This document shows, piece by piece, positions 1 through 11,960 of a DNA stretch of 64,000 nt (position 1 is the stretch's first letter; each line of letters begins with the position of its first letter). The position numbers were made by a program, and so were the translations under genes. Under the pieces are notes generated by a model. That model was not told where the DNA came from. It was given only the letters and a program-made list of their open reading frames with translations, and searched no databases. The DNA comes from Amoebophrya sp. A120 (lineage: Eukaryota > Sar > Dinophyceae > Syndiniales > Amoebophryaceae): positions 3,859,706 through 3,923,705 of the forward strand of contig CAJINV010000001.1 in the NCBI GenBank assembly GCA_905178155.1, in the 5' to 3' direction.

Positions 1-364
1 TACCTTGCTTGACTCTTAAATCAGTGCCTGCACGCACCACCAGAAGTGCGTTGGTACGCCTCTGCTTTTCTGCATGCACCATCAGAAGTGCATTGAATCG
101 CGAGGGGAGACATTAAGACATTAAGACTACTTGTACTATCGGCTTTCGTGCCACCGGGACGTCCTGCCCGTAGACCACCAATGTCATGCACGTTACCTCC
201 CAAGAGCCCCATTTTTCTGTCATGCAGAGACGCAGTTTGTCATGCAGAATAGGCAACACCTAGGAGCTCAGAAACTTGCCATGCTGAGTCAACACTTGTG
301 GCCTCCTCATGATACGCCACCCAGCATCACAAGTTTCCAGACCCAGACATATTTGCCATCCATA
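1..364 (+). mobile_element. Introner, family A (CTGGGTCTGG ends), 5' end cut by window
   Basis: The right terminal repeat TTCCAGACCCAGACATAT lies near 333-351 and the element ends CATA at 364, where the TBC1D23 exon resumes. The interior from about 185 to 335 closely matches the introner at 33750-34001 in a different gene. The left end lies just before the window, so the target duplication cannot be read. Confidence 0.8.
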
Positions 365-3300
365 CGCTTTACTGCTGTACCACTTCCCCGACCTGCACCA
401 GGAGCTGGCGATCAACGACCTGGAACCAGTCGTGTACGCCACGCCCTGGTTCGTTACCATATTCGCCTCCAAAATGGACGATTTGCGGGAAGTTGTATTT
501 TTTTTTGTCAGTTTTTCATCTGTCTCTTTAACTTTAGGGGACCACTTCCTTGAAGGAAGTTAAGTTTGTGCAGTCCATCTCCATGATGGATGCTTGTCGA
601 CATATTTTCTTTACTCTCTCCCCCTGCACGACCAGGTGCGGCTGTGGAAGTTTTACTGCATCCGCAACGACCCCGCGTACGTGGCCTTCATCGGTCTGGC
701 CATGCTGAAGCGCGCCAAGGGAGAGATTTTGCGGACCGACGTGTCCGCGCTACCCGGGCTGCTCGCATCGCTGGCGCCCCTTCCCGTGGACGAGGTGTTT
801 CTCGTCGCGGACGAGCTGTACCAGCAGACCCCGGCCGTGTTCGCCACACACATCCGGTACCAGTTGCCCTGGCAGAGTCCCCTCCCGCCCACCGGCGACC
901 CGCTCGACGCGGCCACCTACCTGCAAGACTGGGACTTCCGCGCCGCAGCGAGCAGTGGCGGGTTCTACTCCGACCCGGAGCAGGAACAGGACCTGGAAGA
1001 TCATTCCGAAACCGGTCGCGAAATAGTAATTAAGTCACCATCTTCCCCGAGGAATGGCGAGGACGGAGGTGTTAATTCGGCTGCAAACGTCGCCGCGACG
1101 GCGTTGACGACGCTGGCCGGCTTCGGCCACAGTGCCAGCGGCGGGTCGTTTTTTTCGTCTGGGACTTCCAACTCGGGCAACCGGAGCCCGGCAGCAGAGC
1201 TCTACCACCGCCAGAACAACAACTTCCAAACGTCGGTCGGGGCCGGATCCACGAGGGTCGTCGGGCTCACGGCCACGGAAGCGCTGCAGATGCTGCATTC
1301 AGGGAGCGGGAAAAAGCGGATCCACGAGTTGCAGATGATGCTTATCGATAACCGCCCGCTGCGGGATTTCGAGGACAACGGGCGGCTCCCGAGCGCCGTG
1401 CACTGCGAGGACGCGCTCACGCTGCACAAAATGTTCTCGGAACAGCATGAAATAACGGGTCCAAGCAGTACCGGTGACTTGCTGGTGGACCAGGGGAGTA
1501 GAACTGATCGTGTAGATGGTGGAGTGAGCCAGCAGCTGAATGTAGGGTCGTCCAGGACCGCCTCAAGAAATAGTGACGAGCCGCGGAACAACGGAGATCA
1601 TCATGAAGGGACGAGCGCGGCCGTGTCTGACAAAATAAATCTGAAAACTGCCACAGTTCATCATCAACTTGAAGGTGCCTCTAGCTCAACGTCACTGCGT
1701 TCCCCAGTAAATAACAACCACTCGCCGACGAGTAGTTCCTTGTCTACGCCGAACCACTCGGGCGCGCAGCTGTTGAGCCGCTTCCGGCACTACCGGAAAG
1801 TGCACCTGTGCGTCATCAGCAAGAACCTCGCGTACGAAGCCGCTTTCCGCTACCAGATTCCCTTTGTGTCCTACGTCAAGGGCGGCTACGCAGCGTTACA
1901 CGACGCGGCGCTGGAGCAGAAAATGGAAATGATCAACCACGACCGGGACAAGTGTTACTGGTGCGCCCCGGCATGATATCTTCCGGGAAAAAAACTGCGA
2001 GTGTCAGTCTCGACGAATCTCCAACATACATTCAGCAAGACAAGTCTGTCGCATCGACCTGATGAGCAATAAACCTGTGATGCGTGATGGTCACCAGCTG
2101 CAAGAGAAAACACATAGGAAATGGGGAATTTTGCATGTCGAGCATCATCATGCTGGCAACACACTGTAATATCAAGGGACTTCCTCAATATAGATTGAAG
2201 CCGAGATGACGCCAACGCGGGACAGTTTTGCCTTTGCATACGTGGCGGCAGCAAGCGCACAGCTGGAAGAACTGGATTTTTGGGGCGGTCTCGTCCAGCG
2301 CGGCGGGTTGCAACGCTGCCGCGGGACACCTCTCCCCGTCGGCCAACGAGAACTTGGTGCAGTGGCCGGTGAAAAATCACGAGGCGCAGTGGCGATGCCG
2401 CAGCGGAGGCTGCTCCGCCGCGGTCGTTACCACCATCGACAACCTGCTCTATCTCGTATTTTAATGCTGTTTGTCAAAATTGTTGTGGGAAGATGATGAA
2501 GATGATGTCAGTGACCACATGGTTGTACTTTTGGTTCTTGTTGCACTTCCACGTGCTATGCCTGTTTGTTTCATTTACGTTCGTCATTCATAAACCCAAA
2601 TTTTCGTTTCGTACTTTCTCTAGACACGTCTCGTCATACTGCACCGCTTTTCGTAGTGTTATGTCATCCATTCTCTTACTCTTTCACTGTCAGGTCGAGA
2701 TTGATCCGGAGGGGCAGCGTGTCGGGGGCTACGTGCGCGTGATCAGCAAGTATCCGGTTTTTATGATCAGCAAGATCACTATGGGAGTGTCAGGATTGAA
2801 ATCGTCAGAGTTGAAATAACTTGTGATGCATAAAATGCAAGGCATGGAGTGCCTGTCTTGCCGGGATGGCAAGTGAGGCAGATTGTGAGCCTATTTAGGG
2901 TTTGCGATAGAGCTGCTAAAGGAGCATGACAAAAGCGGTCTTCTGTGCCCAAACAGCATGACAAACGGGATGTAGACGGTTGCGAAATTTGTCCTGCACC
3001 GCTTGGAAATTGGGCTTCCAACTGGTATCGATTTTATGCATGACAAATCATTTCAACTTTGACGATTTCAATCCTGACGCTTCCATAATCACCAGCAAAA
3101 AGTCCGCGAAGGAGCCCACCCGGTGTTTTTACTTCAAGGACGGCGACTTGAAGAGCACGGGGGGTCGCAAGCCCTATCTGGGCTTCTCCGTTACTTTCGA
3201 CAGTGAAGATATGGAAGCGTCAGGATTGAAATCGTCAAAGTTGAAATGATTTGTCATGCATAAAATGTATGACCCGAGGCGCGTGCGTTGCAGAGCAGGC

Positions 3301-3430
3301 AAGTGAGGCCATTGCAAATTATTTCAACTTTGACGATTTCAATCCTGACGCTTCCATAGAAGACACGGCAAAAAACTGCACCACGCGAGTGGGCGAGTGT
3401 TGCCGCCGGGCATGCGACGAAAACGGATGA
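365..3430 (+). CDS. TBC1D23: TBC1D23-like TBC-rhodanese-PH protein, 5' partial
   Basis: Seen: exons 365-491, 636-1951, 2263-2455, 2694-2779, 3093-3209, 3364-3430, with the N-terminal part lying left of the window. Residues from the first two exons read as the C-terminal half of a TBC domain (FPDLHQEL, ATPWFVTIFA, then VRLWKFYCIRNDPAYVAF). A long Ser/Asn-rich linker leads to a rhodanese-like domain (LIDNRPLRDFEDNGRLPSA ... KGGYAALHD), and the last exons hold a PH-like module (PVFMISKITSKKS). That order matches TBC1D23, a golgin-binding adaptor that helps capture endosome-derived vesicles at the trans-Golgi; the function is by family. Introns 492-635, 1952-2262 and 2456-2693 are GT-AG. Two further interruptions (2780-3087, 3210-3358) are introners, and excising each with one 5-bp repeat keeps the frame. 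The 1951/2263 junction is the least certain. The TBC catalytic residues would lie upstream and cannot be judged. Confidence 0.85.
2780..3087 (+). mobile_element. Introner, family B (TCAGGATTGAAATCGTC ends)
   Basis: 308 bp, TATGGGAG...CTTCCATA, with matching inverted ends (GTGTCAGGATTGAAATCG against its complement at 3061-3083). It is flanked by ATCAC at 2775-2779 and 3088-3092. Removal restores KIT-SKK, exactly the motif expected in the TBC1D23 PH-like domain. A TTTGTCATGCATAAA-type box lies just inside each end. No GT-AG boundary is possible. Confidence 0.93.
3210..3358 (+). mobile_element. Introner, family B, short copy
   Basis: 149 bp, TATGGAAGCGTCAGG...CCTGACGCTTCCATA, flanked by GAAGA at 3205-3209 and 3359-3363. 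It is the second introner in the TBC1D23-like gene and ends are nearly identical to those of the 2780 element. Joining the duplicates gives FDSED-TAKNC and a stop 21 codons later. Confidence 0.93.
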
Positions 3431-6400
3431 ACACCTTTGATATCCATATCCTGTGACATGCGCATCGTCTGCTTCGGAAAGCGTCAATGGCCGCTCCACT
3501 TGCACGTGATGAAAAATGTCGTGCCAAAAATGCTGGTCGTGGCTTTTTATGAAATAAAATTACCTCCTCCTCCAGAGGACGGTCGCTTGCTTGCATTTCT
3601 GCTACTGCTCCTTCCCACATGATTAAGAAGTGACACTGTCCCTGTCGCAAACGCAAGAACTTCGTACAGGAAGGACATTTACTGCGGATCTTCAAGCAGA
3701 AGTACACAGAATCTGCAAAAAAGAAAGAAAACAAAAAGAATTCAAAACCACTAAGCCGTCAAGATTCGTCGTACCCGCGTCATAAGTCTGACCACAATTA
3801 ACTTAAGGAGCATAAGAACGCGGCGCATGCCTGTGTGCAAGTGCGATAGTTGTTCTTTCATAGGTGGATCTAACTTTGTTTCCTGTAGTACCGTGTGAAG
3901 TGACACAGCAGTCTGACGATCTAATCCTTTATAGAAAGTCAAAGTTGTCGCAGCACGTCTCGTCAGGGTACGCAGCAGAACACCACTCATTAACGCAAAA
4001 GTATTGCGGCTGCGGCAGCAACGACGATGGCGATTGTTACAAAATCGAATATGAGTAAAAACACCTTATAGTTATCGGGCGTGAACACGAGCGTGGTGCA
4101 GAAGTTGCGCCCGCGAAGCTCCGGGAAGATCTATTTCTTTAGTTTTTGCAACCTCGTTTCGGCTGCATGTTCGTAAATAAACTCCTGAACTGTACATCAT
4201 GATACAACGATTGAGCTTGGGGTACTAACTGATCACGATCATCGATCCCGTCGACTATTAAGCAGAGTAGATGACAAGTAATGGGAAAGACTAAGTTTCT
4301 TGGGGTGAAACGTAAAGGAAGAGACGAAAACTGAAAGAACCAATAAATTCATGATAATTTAATGTCACCGAAAACAACAACACCCAGGACATCACTAGAG
4401 GCGTAGCTGAATCCTTCTTTACGAGGAGTAGAGAGGAGAGCGATGCGGTTTCTCTTTTGTCAACTTCAACTTGTAACTAAGATTTAGGTCAAAAGTATAG
4501 ATATTGTCAGATATTGATATACCAGAAATCGTAGCATCACGACGACAACAGCCACGAGAGTTGCAGCCACTGTTTCATCTGAGCCGAGCATAAATAATTG
4601 GATAAAGAAACCCAAACCTGGCTTCGAAGCATAGAAGACTCGAATGACCGTTGTGGCATACGCCGACTCGTGCTCCCTCATCTACTTTCCGATTCTATCT
4701 GCATAAGCGCGGTAGAAGACGTAGTTACAGCCCATAACCATAGGAAAACAAGTAGTTTTTTTGTGCGTGTTTTCCATTGATTTACCTTGGTCTCGTAGTG
4801 TATTGGTATTCACTGTATCTGCAGCACTTGTTGCGTGACACGGCCATAGAGATACAAAATGTGCAAGTACTTACTTTAAGTCATTTATTTTTCTTTCTTA
4901 CTACGTAAGTAGTAGGCTCAGCATGTGCTGCGTTTTTTTTGCAGTATTATAGTGCCGTGTTAGTTTTTTTTTTGCCCTTGCCACTAGACTCTTTTACCGC
5001 AGGCTCGCCTTCAACTGAAGGCGAAGGTAGCAGCTACCTTAGGTGGAGCGTTTAGGACGACTTTTCCTGTCCACGGCTCCTACGAATATTTATAGGTTTA
5101 GATCGGAATAATTCCCATTTACACTTTACGCACAAGAAGGACGAGCACTACTGGACGAGCTTTTCTTTCATATTGTGACGTTGAAAGTATTCTACTCTCA
5201 CCCTTGCCCTGGTTGTACTTGCGCATTACTGTTGCGTATTTGAAGCAATCTGGTACCTGAATCCACCATCAGAATCGTGGCAACATCCCAACTACTCCAA
5301 TCGATTGAAAAACCAAAACCACGTAGAGAAGGTGTGTCGCTCTGAGCGTAGATGCAAAAATCATATGTTCCGAGACCCAAGATAGCAAAATCTACAAAAT
5401 CTGGAAAAAAAATTTATGTGGTATGTAAATTTTGACGGTTGTAAGAGAGAAGGAAAAACAGGAAGAAGCGCGGTAAGTGCCCACAGCATGCGAAGCCTTG
5501 TCCTTGTGGGGCTCCGGGTTGCGCTCGTGTTTCGCTCGTCCTTTCGGAAACAAAACTCGCACGCCCATCGATGTGAGAGAGCGAGCAAAACCGCAGAGGC
5601 AGTCGCGCGAACAAAACTCGGCGCCGCAGGCCGCCGCTCAAATTCCTGCACGCTGCCCGCCAAAATTCCGTTGCCCGGCGCCCGCCTGAAATTGACGCTG
5701 CCCGCCCCCCGGGCAAAATTTGACGCCGGGCGCCGCCAATTTTTCCGCAGCAAGCCTCGGGTCCCCGTTCCGCTGCGGAAAATTCAAAATGCAGTTTTGT
5801 CAACAAAATCGCGAAAACCGCCGGAACCACGAAAACCCATTGAAATCGCAATGAAAATCGGCGCGGAGCAATTTTGTTTTCGCTCGCGCCACCTATTTTT
5901 CGGGTTTTCGCGATTTTGTTGCAGTAGTGTAGATTTTTTTTTCGCGATTTTGTTTTCTAATTTCGTTTCGAAATTATTTTTCGGATTTTGTTTTCTATTT
6001 TGTTTCGAAATTTTGAAGCGGACTTTTTTGTCCCGATTTCCATGCGCAAAATTTGGTCCCGGACTCTCATGAAAATTTTGCTGCGAGTCTTTTGCGGCAA
6101 ATTTCTTTCAGCGCGGCTGCGTTTCCAAAGCCCTTTTTAAGCTAAAATCCGGAGTAGTATTGAGATAGTGTTGCGGCTGTCCGGTTCGAGACGATGCTGC
6201 ACAGGGTGGAGCACGAGCAGCATATGCCCAACGGGGTCCGATGATCCAGAATGACTAGAGCCACACCAGGACGCTTGCGTGATTTCTTTTTTCGTTTTCC
6301 CAATTTTCCCGATTTTGCTATCTTGGTTCTCCGGAACATATGACAAAAACGCGAGGCGGCGTAAAAAAGGAAGAGTAAGAAAATTTGATGACCGTTGTCA

Positions 6401-7109
6401 GGCTTTCTCACTCGACTTCAACATCTACAAGCGGGCTTTGAGCGCAGCACATCACGTTTCTGGAATTTTTTCCTGCTGGAAGAGGTGGATCCATCAAGCA
6501 TCCTTCGAAAGTCTGCGCTACAGCAATTGCTATAATCGCGTGGGTACGCCACCACCCATCAACTTTTTTGCTGGGGACGCAACAAGACCATTTCCGCCTC
6601 CACTCACGACCGGAGGTTCGCGTTGACGAGAAGGCCACACAAAAGTAGTAGTACTACGTAATACAACATCAACCAGTTGTAGTATACAGATACACAACGA
6701 CAACTTACAGCACGCATTCGCTCGAGCTGTGTCGTCGTCGTGTGCTGAACAACTACGATCGCGGAGAGGCTTTCATTGGCTTGGATAGCTGCAGGACTAA
6801 AAACCAGGCGAAAAATTTTTACACAGGACCACTTCTACGCGAACCAGAAGTAAAACAACGGTTTTGGCTTCGACCAGAAGGAGAAGGAGAAGAACTCGAA
6901 CGACTGTGCAGTTTGCAATTATCATTCTCTACCATACAACCGACTACAACCAGAACGCACCAACAGACTACATTTTGATTTTCTTCCTCAAATAAAGCAA
7001 GTAATAAAGAACGTAAATAAACCTTCTCCTGAAGATCCTACGGAAGTAAACCTTCCAGAAAGAACAAACGAATCATCTTCCGAAATCACCTGCTACACGA
7101 CACTAGATC
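3431..7109. other. Intergenic spacer
   Basis: No convincing coding region. The longest open frame (5416-6072) has the erratic composition of a random frame over a tract of repeated TTCGAAATT and CGCGATTTTG words (about 5600-6110). Paired hairpins occur at 5005-5040. The promoter and 5' leader of the next gene must lie near the right end, but no recognisable motif is visible. Confidence 0.7.
5005..5040. repeat. Two abutting hairpin palindromes
   Basis: TCGCCTTCA-AC-TGAAGGCGA (5005-5024) is followed, sharing one base, by AAGGTAG-CAG-CTACCTT (5024-5040). Both are perfect stems with 2-3 nt loops in otherwise featureless spacer. A terminator or processing role is possible but unproven. Confidence 0.6.
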
Positions 7110-10100
7110 ATGTCACAGACATCCGCACCGACTTCGGCCCCGCATCCGGAGCATCATCTGTCCCCGCCCGCTCTCGAGAGCTTGTGGGAAGCGCGCGACA
7201 ACCCAGTCGCGGTCGATCATATGCAGCCGCATTTTGGCAACGGGAATGGAGGCACCTCGCCCTCGGGTGGACGGGAGGGTGGTCCGCCCTCGCGGCCGCC
7301 CCCGCGGTTGCACCTACGGAATGCAAAGGCATCTTCGTAATCGTAAACTCTATTGCAGCAAGCGTGCATATTGTTGTTGGCAAACAAAGTTGAGCTTCTA
7401 CCTTGCTTAGCACAACAATTTGCTTTTTTGTTCTTGAAAAAGTTGTGATCAGGCAATTCATACATATAGATATGCGTAGCATGATGCTTTTGCAATGCAT
7501 AGCACCCCCGCGACAGCAAAAAGGTGAGCAGCGGGAGCCCGCGCGAGAACATCAATGAGGGGTCCGCCGATTTCGAGCCGCAGCACCCGGACAGCGGGCC
7601 TTCCGACGACCACCTGCTGCTTTCGGAAGGGGGGCACCATCAACCGGGCGGCAGCAACAATTCTGCCTCCGAGGTGGGCAGCGACCCGAACAACCCCACT
7701 GCGAAGCCGAACGTTATGGCGTTCTCAAGCGTTACATTCTCAACTGTTACATGATTTGTAATGCAAAATGACCATGAGCCGCAAGGACGATCAAGCTGCT
7801 TCGCATGACAAATTATCGAAGTGCTAAACAGCAGCTAAATCCGTGCCAAATTTGTGATACAAGACTTACAAGCTTTCCCCTTTCCCTATCGCTGTTTTTG
7901 CATGACAAATTTATGTAACAGTTGAGAATGTAACAAACAGTTGAGAACGCCATAAACGTGATTCCCTTGGACAGCGATCCGGAGGCGCTGGGCATCTTCA
8001 TCAAGCACCTGCCGGCGCGCTACTCGCCGATCGCCGCGATGAACATTCTGTTTGCCAACGATCGTTTGCTGCAGGATCCGGCGTTCATGCAGGCGGTGAA
8101 AGATGCCATGCCCATGAATGAGGAGGACTACAACGCCGATTGCGCGAAGTGGCGCCAGGCCCTGTACACCGACGCCTACTCGGAGAGCTACCAGCCCCCG
8201 CCCAACCAGCAGAACACCTGGGCCCCGGAGGTCCGCGACACCCGCGAGTGGTTGGATCCCAACAGTGCCTGCTACGTGCCGGAGCTGATCGTGGGTGCCT
8301 GGACCCAGCTGGTCCCGCTGAACCCCGTGCCGCTGCGGAGCCTGGGCGTGGACCTGCACCCGATCGTGCGTCGCATCCTCCACCTGTTCACGCTGAACCG
8401 CATCTCCAGCTCCGCCGCTCTGCGCAACGTGGGGTTCGCCTTCGCGTGCGTCCGCAGCCGGAAGGTGTTGGACCGGTGGGCCGAGTTGATGAAGGACGCG
8501 CGGTACGGTCCCTGGAGCGACTAGGGAAGCGTCAGGATCGAAATGGACAAAATCGAAATAATTTGTAATGCATAAAATGTAGGGGTAGGGCACGTGTGGC
8601 CTGTGTTGGGGAGCAGGCAAATGAGACCGCTTGCAAGCCTGTTTAGGGGAAGGCAATGTGCTGCCCGGGTAGCATGACAGGAGCAGTCTCCTTTTCCCAA
8701 ACAGCATGACACAGTGTATTTTGGTGCTCCCGAAACTTGTCATGCGCCACTTGGAAACTGAGGCTCCAACTGGTATCGATTTTATGCATCACAAATTATT
8801 TCGATTTTGTTGATTTCGATTCTGACACTTCCATAGCGACAAGCGCTTGATCGTGGGCCTGTCGAAATACAGGAATTTCGAGGTGACCAAGGAGCACTTT
8901 TGGTCCAACGGGTCCTGGTCCAACGTGAACACCTTTTGGTTCGACGCCGCGCCGCTGCGACTTTCGGAGTTTGTCAAGTCGAATAAGGAGATGTGGAATC
9001 CCAACAAGCAGGGGTCGTCCGGAGGCAACCGCGGGGGACACGGACACCACAACAACCGGGGCAATCATGGTCGCGATCATGGTCCTTCCTACAGCAACTC
9101 GGTCGGCGGCCGCCGCGGTTTCCTGGACCACAATCGTGCCTACCGCGACAACGGGGGTTCGTTTGGTCGCCCGGGAGGAGCGGGTCCCCCGCCGATGGGT
9201 AGAAACAACGATGGTTCTAGCAAAGGTGGCAGCAAGGGCGGCGGCCGGGGGTACTACTACGACGACTTGGACCTCCCCAGCCGCGTATGCATTGCAAAAG
9301 TACTATCGTACTCGTATAAATGCATTACAAGGTTTCTCAGCATGAGAAATAAAATTTGTATTGCGGATTTCCCTTAGCGCCTAGATTTGTAGTAATGCAG
9401 AACTGCAATTGCCAATTGGTACGAGTACGATACTTTTGCACTGGATACTGCGACCGCTACAGCAACTCCTACGACCGCCGTGGTGACGAGCGGGACCATC
9501 CTCTGGACCGCCGGGACCACCGCGGAGGTTATCATGACCGGTATCTGGATATGAGAGTGCACAACTCCCCCTCACCCTCATTATTTGTATGGCATGACCA
9601 GCAAGACAAACACCAGCACACATGGAGCCTATGCATGACAAATTCAACATGTGCCTGATGTAGTACTGTTTGGGCTTCCGGAATTTGTCATGCATAATAG
9701 TGACGCAGGGGAGTAACTGGAATTGTGGATTTTGCATGAGAAATGAGAACGAGGGGGAGTCGTGCAGTGTCATACTGGACGACCGCGACCGCGATGAGTT
9801 TTTCAACCCGCGAGGACACATGAACACCAGTCGCCGCGGCCTGGGCGATCCCCGTGAGGACCGACATCTGGCGGACAGCGGACCGCCCCCGGGCGTTTTC
9901 CTGAACAACGGGTCCTCTCGTGGTGCCGTACGTGGTCGTGGTGACGGAGCAGGCGGATACAACCGGGACCACCGCGGGAGCGAAGACCGGGAGTTTGGAA
10001 ACGATAACTACCCGTATAGAAGTAACCAGCGCGATCGCGACCTGGGCGGCGGGGGGTCCTACAACAATTATCCCGGCCCCTCCCCCTCCTCGCAGCGGAT

Positions 10101-11507
10101 GAACAAAACCTACAGTCAGGAGGAGCAGGAGCACCACATGAATCACCGACGAGGAGCAGGTCAAGCACCCCGCTCGCAGCACCCTGTGTTCATGGATCCG
10201 TATTCACCCCCGCGCGGCCCGCAGCTCCTTCCGGGGATGAACAAGAACGACTCTGTTGGTAATATTATTCCCCCTGCTTCCCAGCATCCGGGGCCGCCCA
10301 GTACGAGCCGTAGCCGCATGTACGATCAGTTCGTCTCCCCCGTCGCCACGAACAGCACAGCTTCGGGAAACAACAACTCCGTGCACCGGCCCAGCCACGG
10401 GGGCTCCACAGACTTCAACAAGGGAGGTGGAGGCGGCGAGCAGCAACTTGTCCACAATGGCATGCACAACGGCGGGACGAGTACAACAGGCGGTGGATCC
10501 TCGTCTGGTACAGCTGCGGCGATGTTGAACAATGGAGTAGACGGGCTCGCGAACAAGCAGAATGGGGACGCCCTGCTCACTATGAACTGCAAAAGTATCG
10601 CACTCGTATATAATGCATATACAAATTATTTCCTCAGCATGAGAAATAAAAGCTGTAATGCAAATTTACCTTCAGGAAATTTGTAATGCATGATTGCAAT
10701 ACGGGTACGATACTTTTGCACAGGATAATCACCGAGGCCTGTGTGCAGCTGCTGCAGTTTCTCAGTACGAAAACGAAAAGTAAGGAGGTTGGCCCGACCT
10801 CTGCTGGAGGTGCACCGAGCGGTGTAGGAGGTGGACCGCTGGACCAGCAGACGGGCACAACTTCGCCGTACATCAAGGGAGCAGGTGGAATGAACAGCGG
10901 TCAATATCCGAACGCGGTGCAGCTCCACAAGAACAGCACGGGCCCCAACGCCACCCCGGACCGTCGGTCCCAAATGCGTCGCATTCTCGTCGAGGACGTC
11001 CGTCGTTACAAGGAGATGTGCGGCGCGGGCGGCGTGAAGGAGGTCATCGATGCCGTGGTCGAGGCTCTTACGCATTGCAACGTTAAATCGTAGTCGTACG
11101 TACCTCGGTCACTCAGTAGATATTGCATGCGTAGTATACAATAAACGTGCCCAGCAGCTGCATGATCGTTTTGGATTCCAAACGGAATTTTTTTGTCATG
11201 ACAACATGACAAATTCCGTTTTGTAGTTTTTTCTAAATTTAAATCAACATGATGATGATTTGAATTTAGGAAGAACTACACTCCATGCATGATTGCAATT
11301 ATGATTTTTACCACGAGAAGAAGTACGATAGATTTGCACAGCATAGCTCTGGGCGCACAGCAATTGTTGCACGCGGACCAGCAGGAGCAAATGATGAATA
11401 AAGCGGTAGCAGGCAACTTCGTGAGTAGCACCACCGCGCCAGCACCAACTGCTGGATCTTCCGGCTCTGCCAACGTGCGACCACCCCCGCCTATGCTCAG
11501 CCAGTAA
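7110..11507 (+). CDS. RG-rich putative RNA-binding protein with possible Mei2-type RRM
   Basis: Exons 7110-7314, 7507-7714, 7960-8521, 8841-9285, 9453-9549, 9780-10580, 10733-11068, 11351-11507 give 2811 nt, a 936-residue protein. All seven interruptions are introners; no GT-AG intron is visible. Residues about 140-350 (GIFIKHLPARYS ... LRNVGFAFACVRS ... DKRLIVGLSKYRNFEVTKEHF) resemble the C-terminal RRM of Mei2-like proteins (RNP2-like start, GFAF core, KEHF end) with a long insertion. That match is my pattern reading and is weak. The rest is disordered: Ser/Pro/His-rich N-terminus, then Gly/Arg/Asp/Asn-rich stretches typical of RNA-granule proteins. The start ATG is the first in an open frame. 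A reader using GT-AG rules would stop at 11093 and lose the last exon (LGAQQLLHADQQ ... PPPPMLSQ). Confidence 0.85.
7315..7501 (+). mobile_element. Introner, family C (GCAAAAGTATCGTAC ends)
   Basis: 187 bp, TACGGAATGCAAAGGC...GCTTTTGCAATGCATA, flanked by GCACC at 7310-7314 and 7502-7506. Joining one copy gives PPPRLH-PRDSKKVSSG in frame. No GT-AG option. Confidence 0.88.
7715..7954 (+). mobile_element. Introner, family D (TATGGCGTTCTCAA ends)
   Basis: 240 bp, TATGGCGTTCTCAAGCG...GTTGAGAACGCCATA, flanked by AACGT at 7710-7714 and 7955-7959. The ends carry a doubled CTCAACTGTTACAT-like unit. Joining gives AKPN-VIPLDSDP. The same family occurs at 60184-60416 in another gene. Confidence 0.95.
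8522..8835 (+). mobile_element. Introner, family B
   Basis: 314 bp, TAGGGAAGCGTCAGG...CTGACACTTCCATA, flanked by GCGAC at 8517-8521 and 8836-8840. Joining gives GPWSD-KRLIVGLSKY. The ends read GTCAGGATCGAAATGGAC, a variant of the 2780 and 3210 copies. Without excision the frame stops at once (TAG at 8522). Confidence 0.95.
9286..9447 (+). mobile_element. Introner, family C
   Basis: 162 bp, TATGCATTGCAAAAGTA...TACTTTTGCACTGGATA. The flanks are CCGCG (9281-9285) and CTGCG (9448-9452), a duplication with one change. Joining gives DLPSR-DRYSNSY in frame. The interior carries CAGCATGAGAAATAAA, shared with the 10581 copy. Confidence 0.88.
9550..9774 (+). mobile_element. Introner, family E (AGTGCACAACTCCCCCTC ends)
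   Basis: 225 bp, TATGAGAGTGCACAACTCC...GGAGTCGTGCAGTGTCATA, flanked by CTGGA at 9545-9549 and 9775-9779. Joining gives HDRYLD-DRDRDEFF. This is the only copy of the family in the window. Confidence 0.93.
10581..10727 (+). mobile_element. Introner, family C
   Basis: 147 bp, TATGAACTGCAAAAGTATC...GATACTTTTGCACAGGATA, flanked by CTCAC (10576-10580) and ATCAC (10728-10732). Joining gives GDALLT-EACVQLL. Several TTTGTAATGCA-like boxes lie inside. Confidence 0.92.
11069..11345 (+). mobile_element. Introner, family C, with nested hairpins
   Basis: 277 bp, TACGCATTGCAACG...GATTTGCACAGCATA, flanked by GCTCT at 11064-11068 and 11346-11350. Joining gives VVEAL-GAQQLLHADQQ, extending the protein past the apparent stop at 11093. 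The interior has two stacked inverted repeats around 11169-11280 (GGATTCCAAACGGAAT and TTTCTAAATTTAAATC arms). Confidence 0.88.
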
Positions 11508-11960
11508 CGATGGACGATTGAATCAAGAAAAATATTATCATGAACGTGTGTCATTTCATCAGAATTCAAGAGCCAGCGCCCTTCTACTCAGAAAGCATTC
11601 CACCAGGATGAATTCGCATAACTGTCCATAGTCGAAGTTTCTTTGCTCTAGTTGTACCAGGTAATAAAGGCACCCTAATTATAAGTAAACCTTTGCGCAA
11701 GTTATGGGCGTCTAGACACGTTGTCTGGGTGAGCACCGTAGTCACACAAGATGGAAATGTATATTTTTTACTCAGCTCGTCCTCCTAGTTCTGATTCTGT
11801 AACGTCCACATGTACAAGTAGATGCAATTACGGGTTTATGTGAAACAAGAATGATCGTTATTCAGTTTACGAAACAGATATAATCAAAAGACAGGCCTCC
11901 AACCCGGGTGCAATTTCGTGCCGATCTTCGGGAGTCTCGGAAATTTCAGTACGCGGCAGC

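Noticed and set aside
5416-6072. 218-codon open frame in the first spacer
   Set aside because: Composition follows repeated GC-rich then T-rich words, overlaps an equally long antisense frame, and shows no protein-like pattern or splice context.
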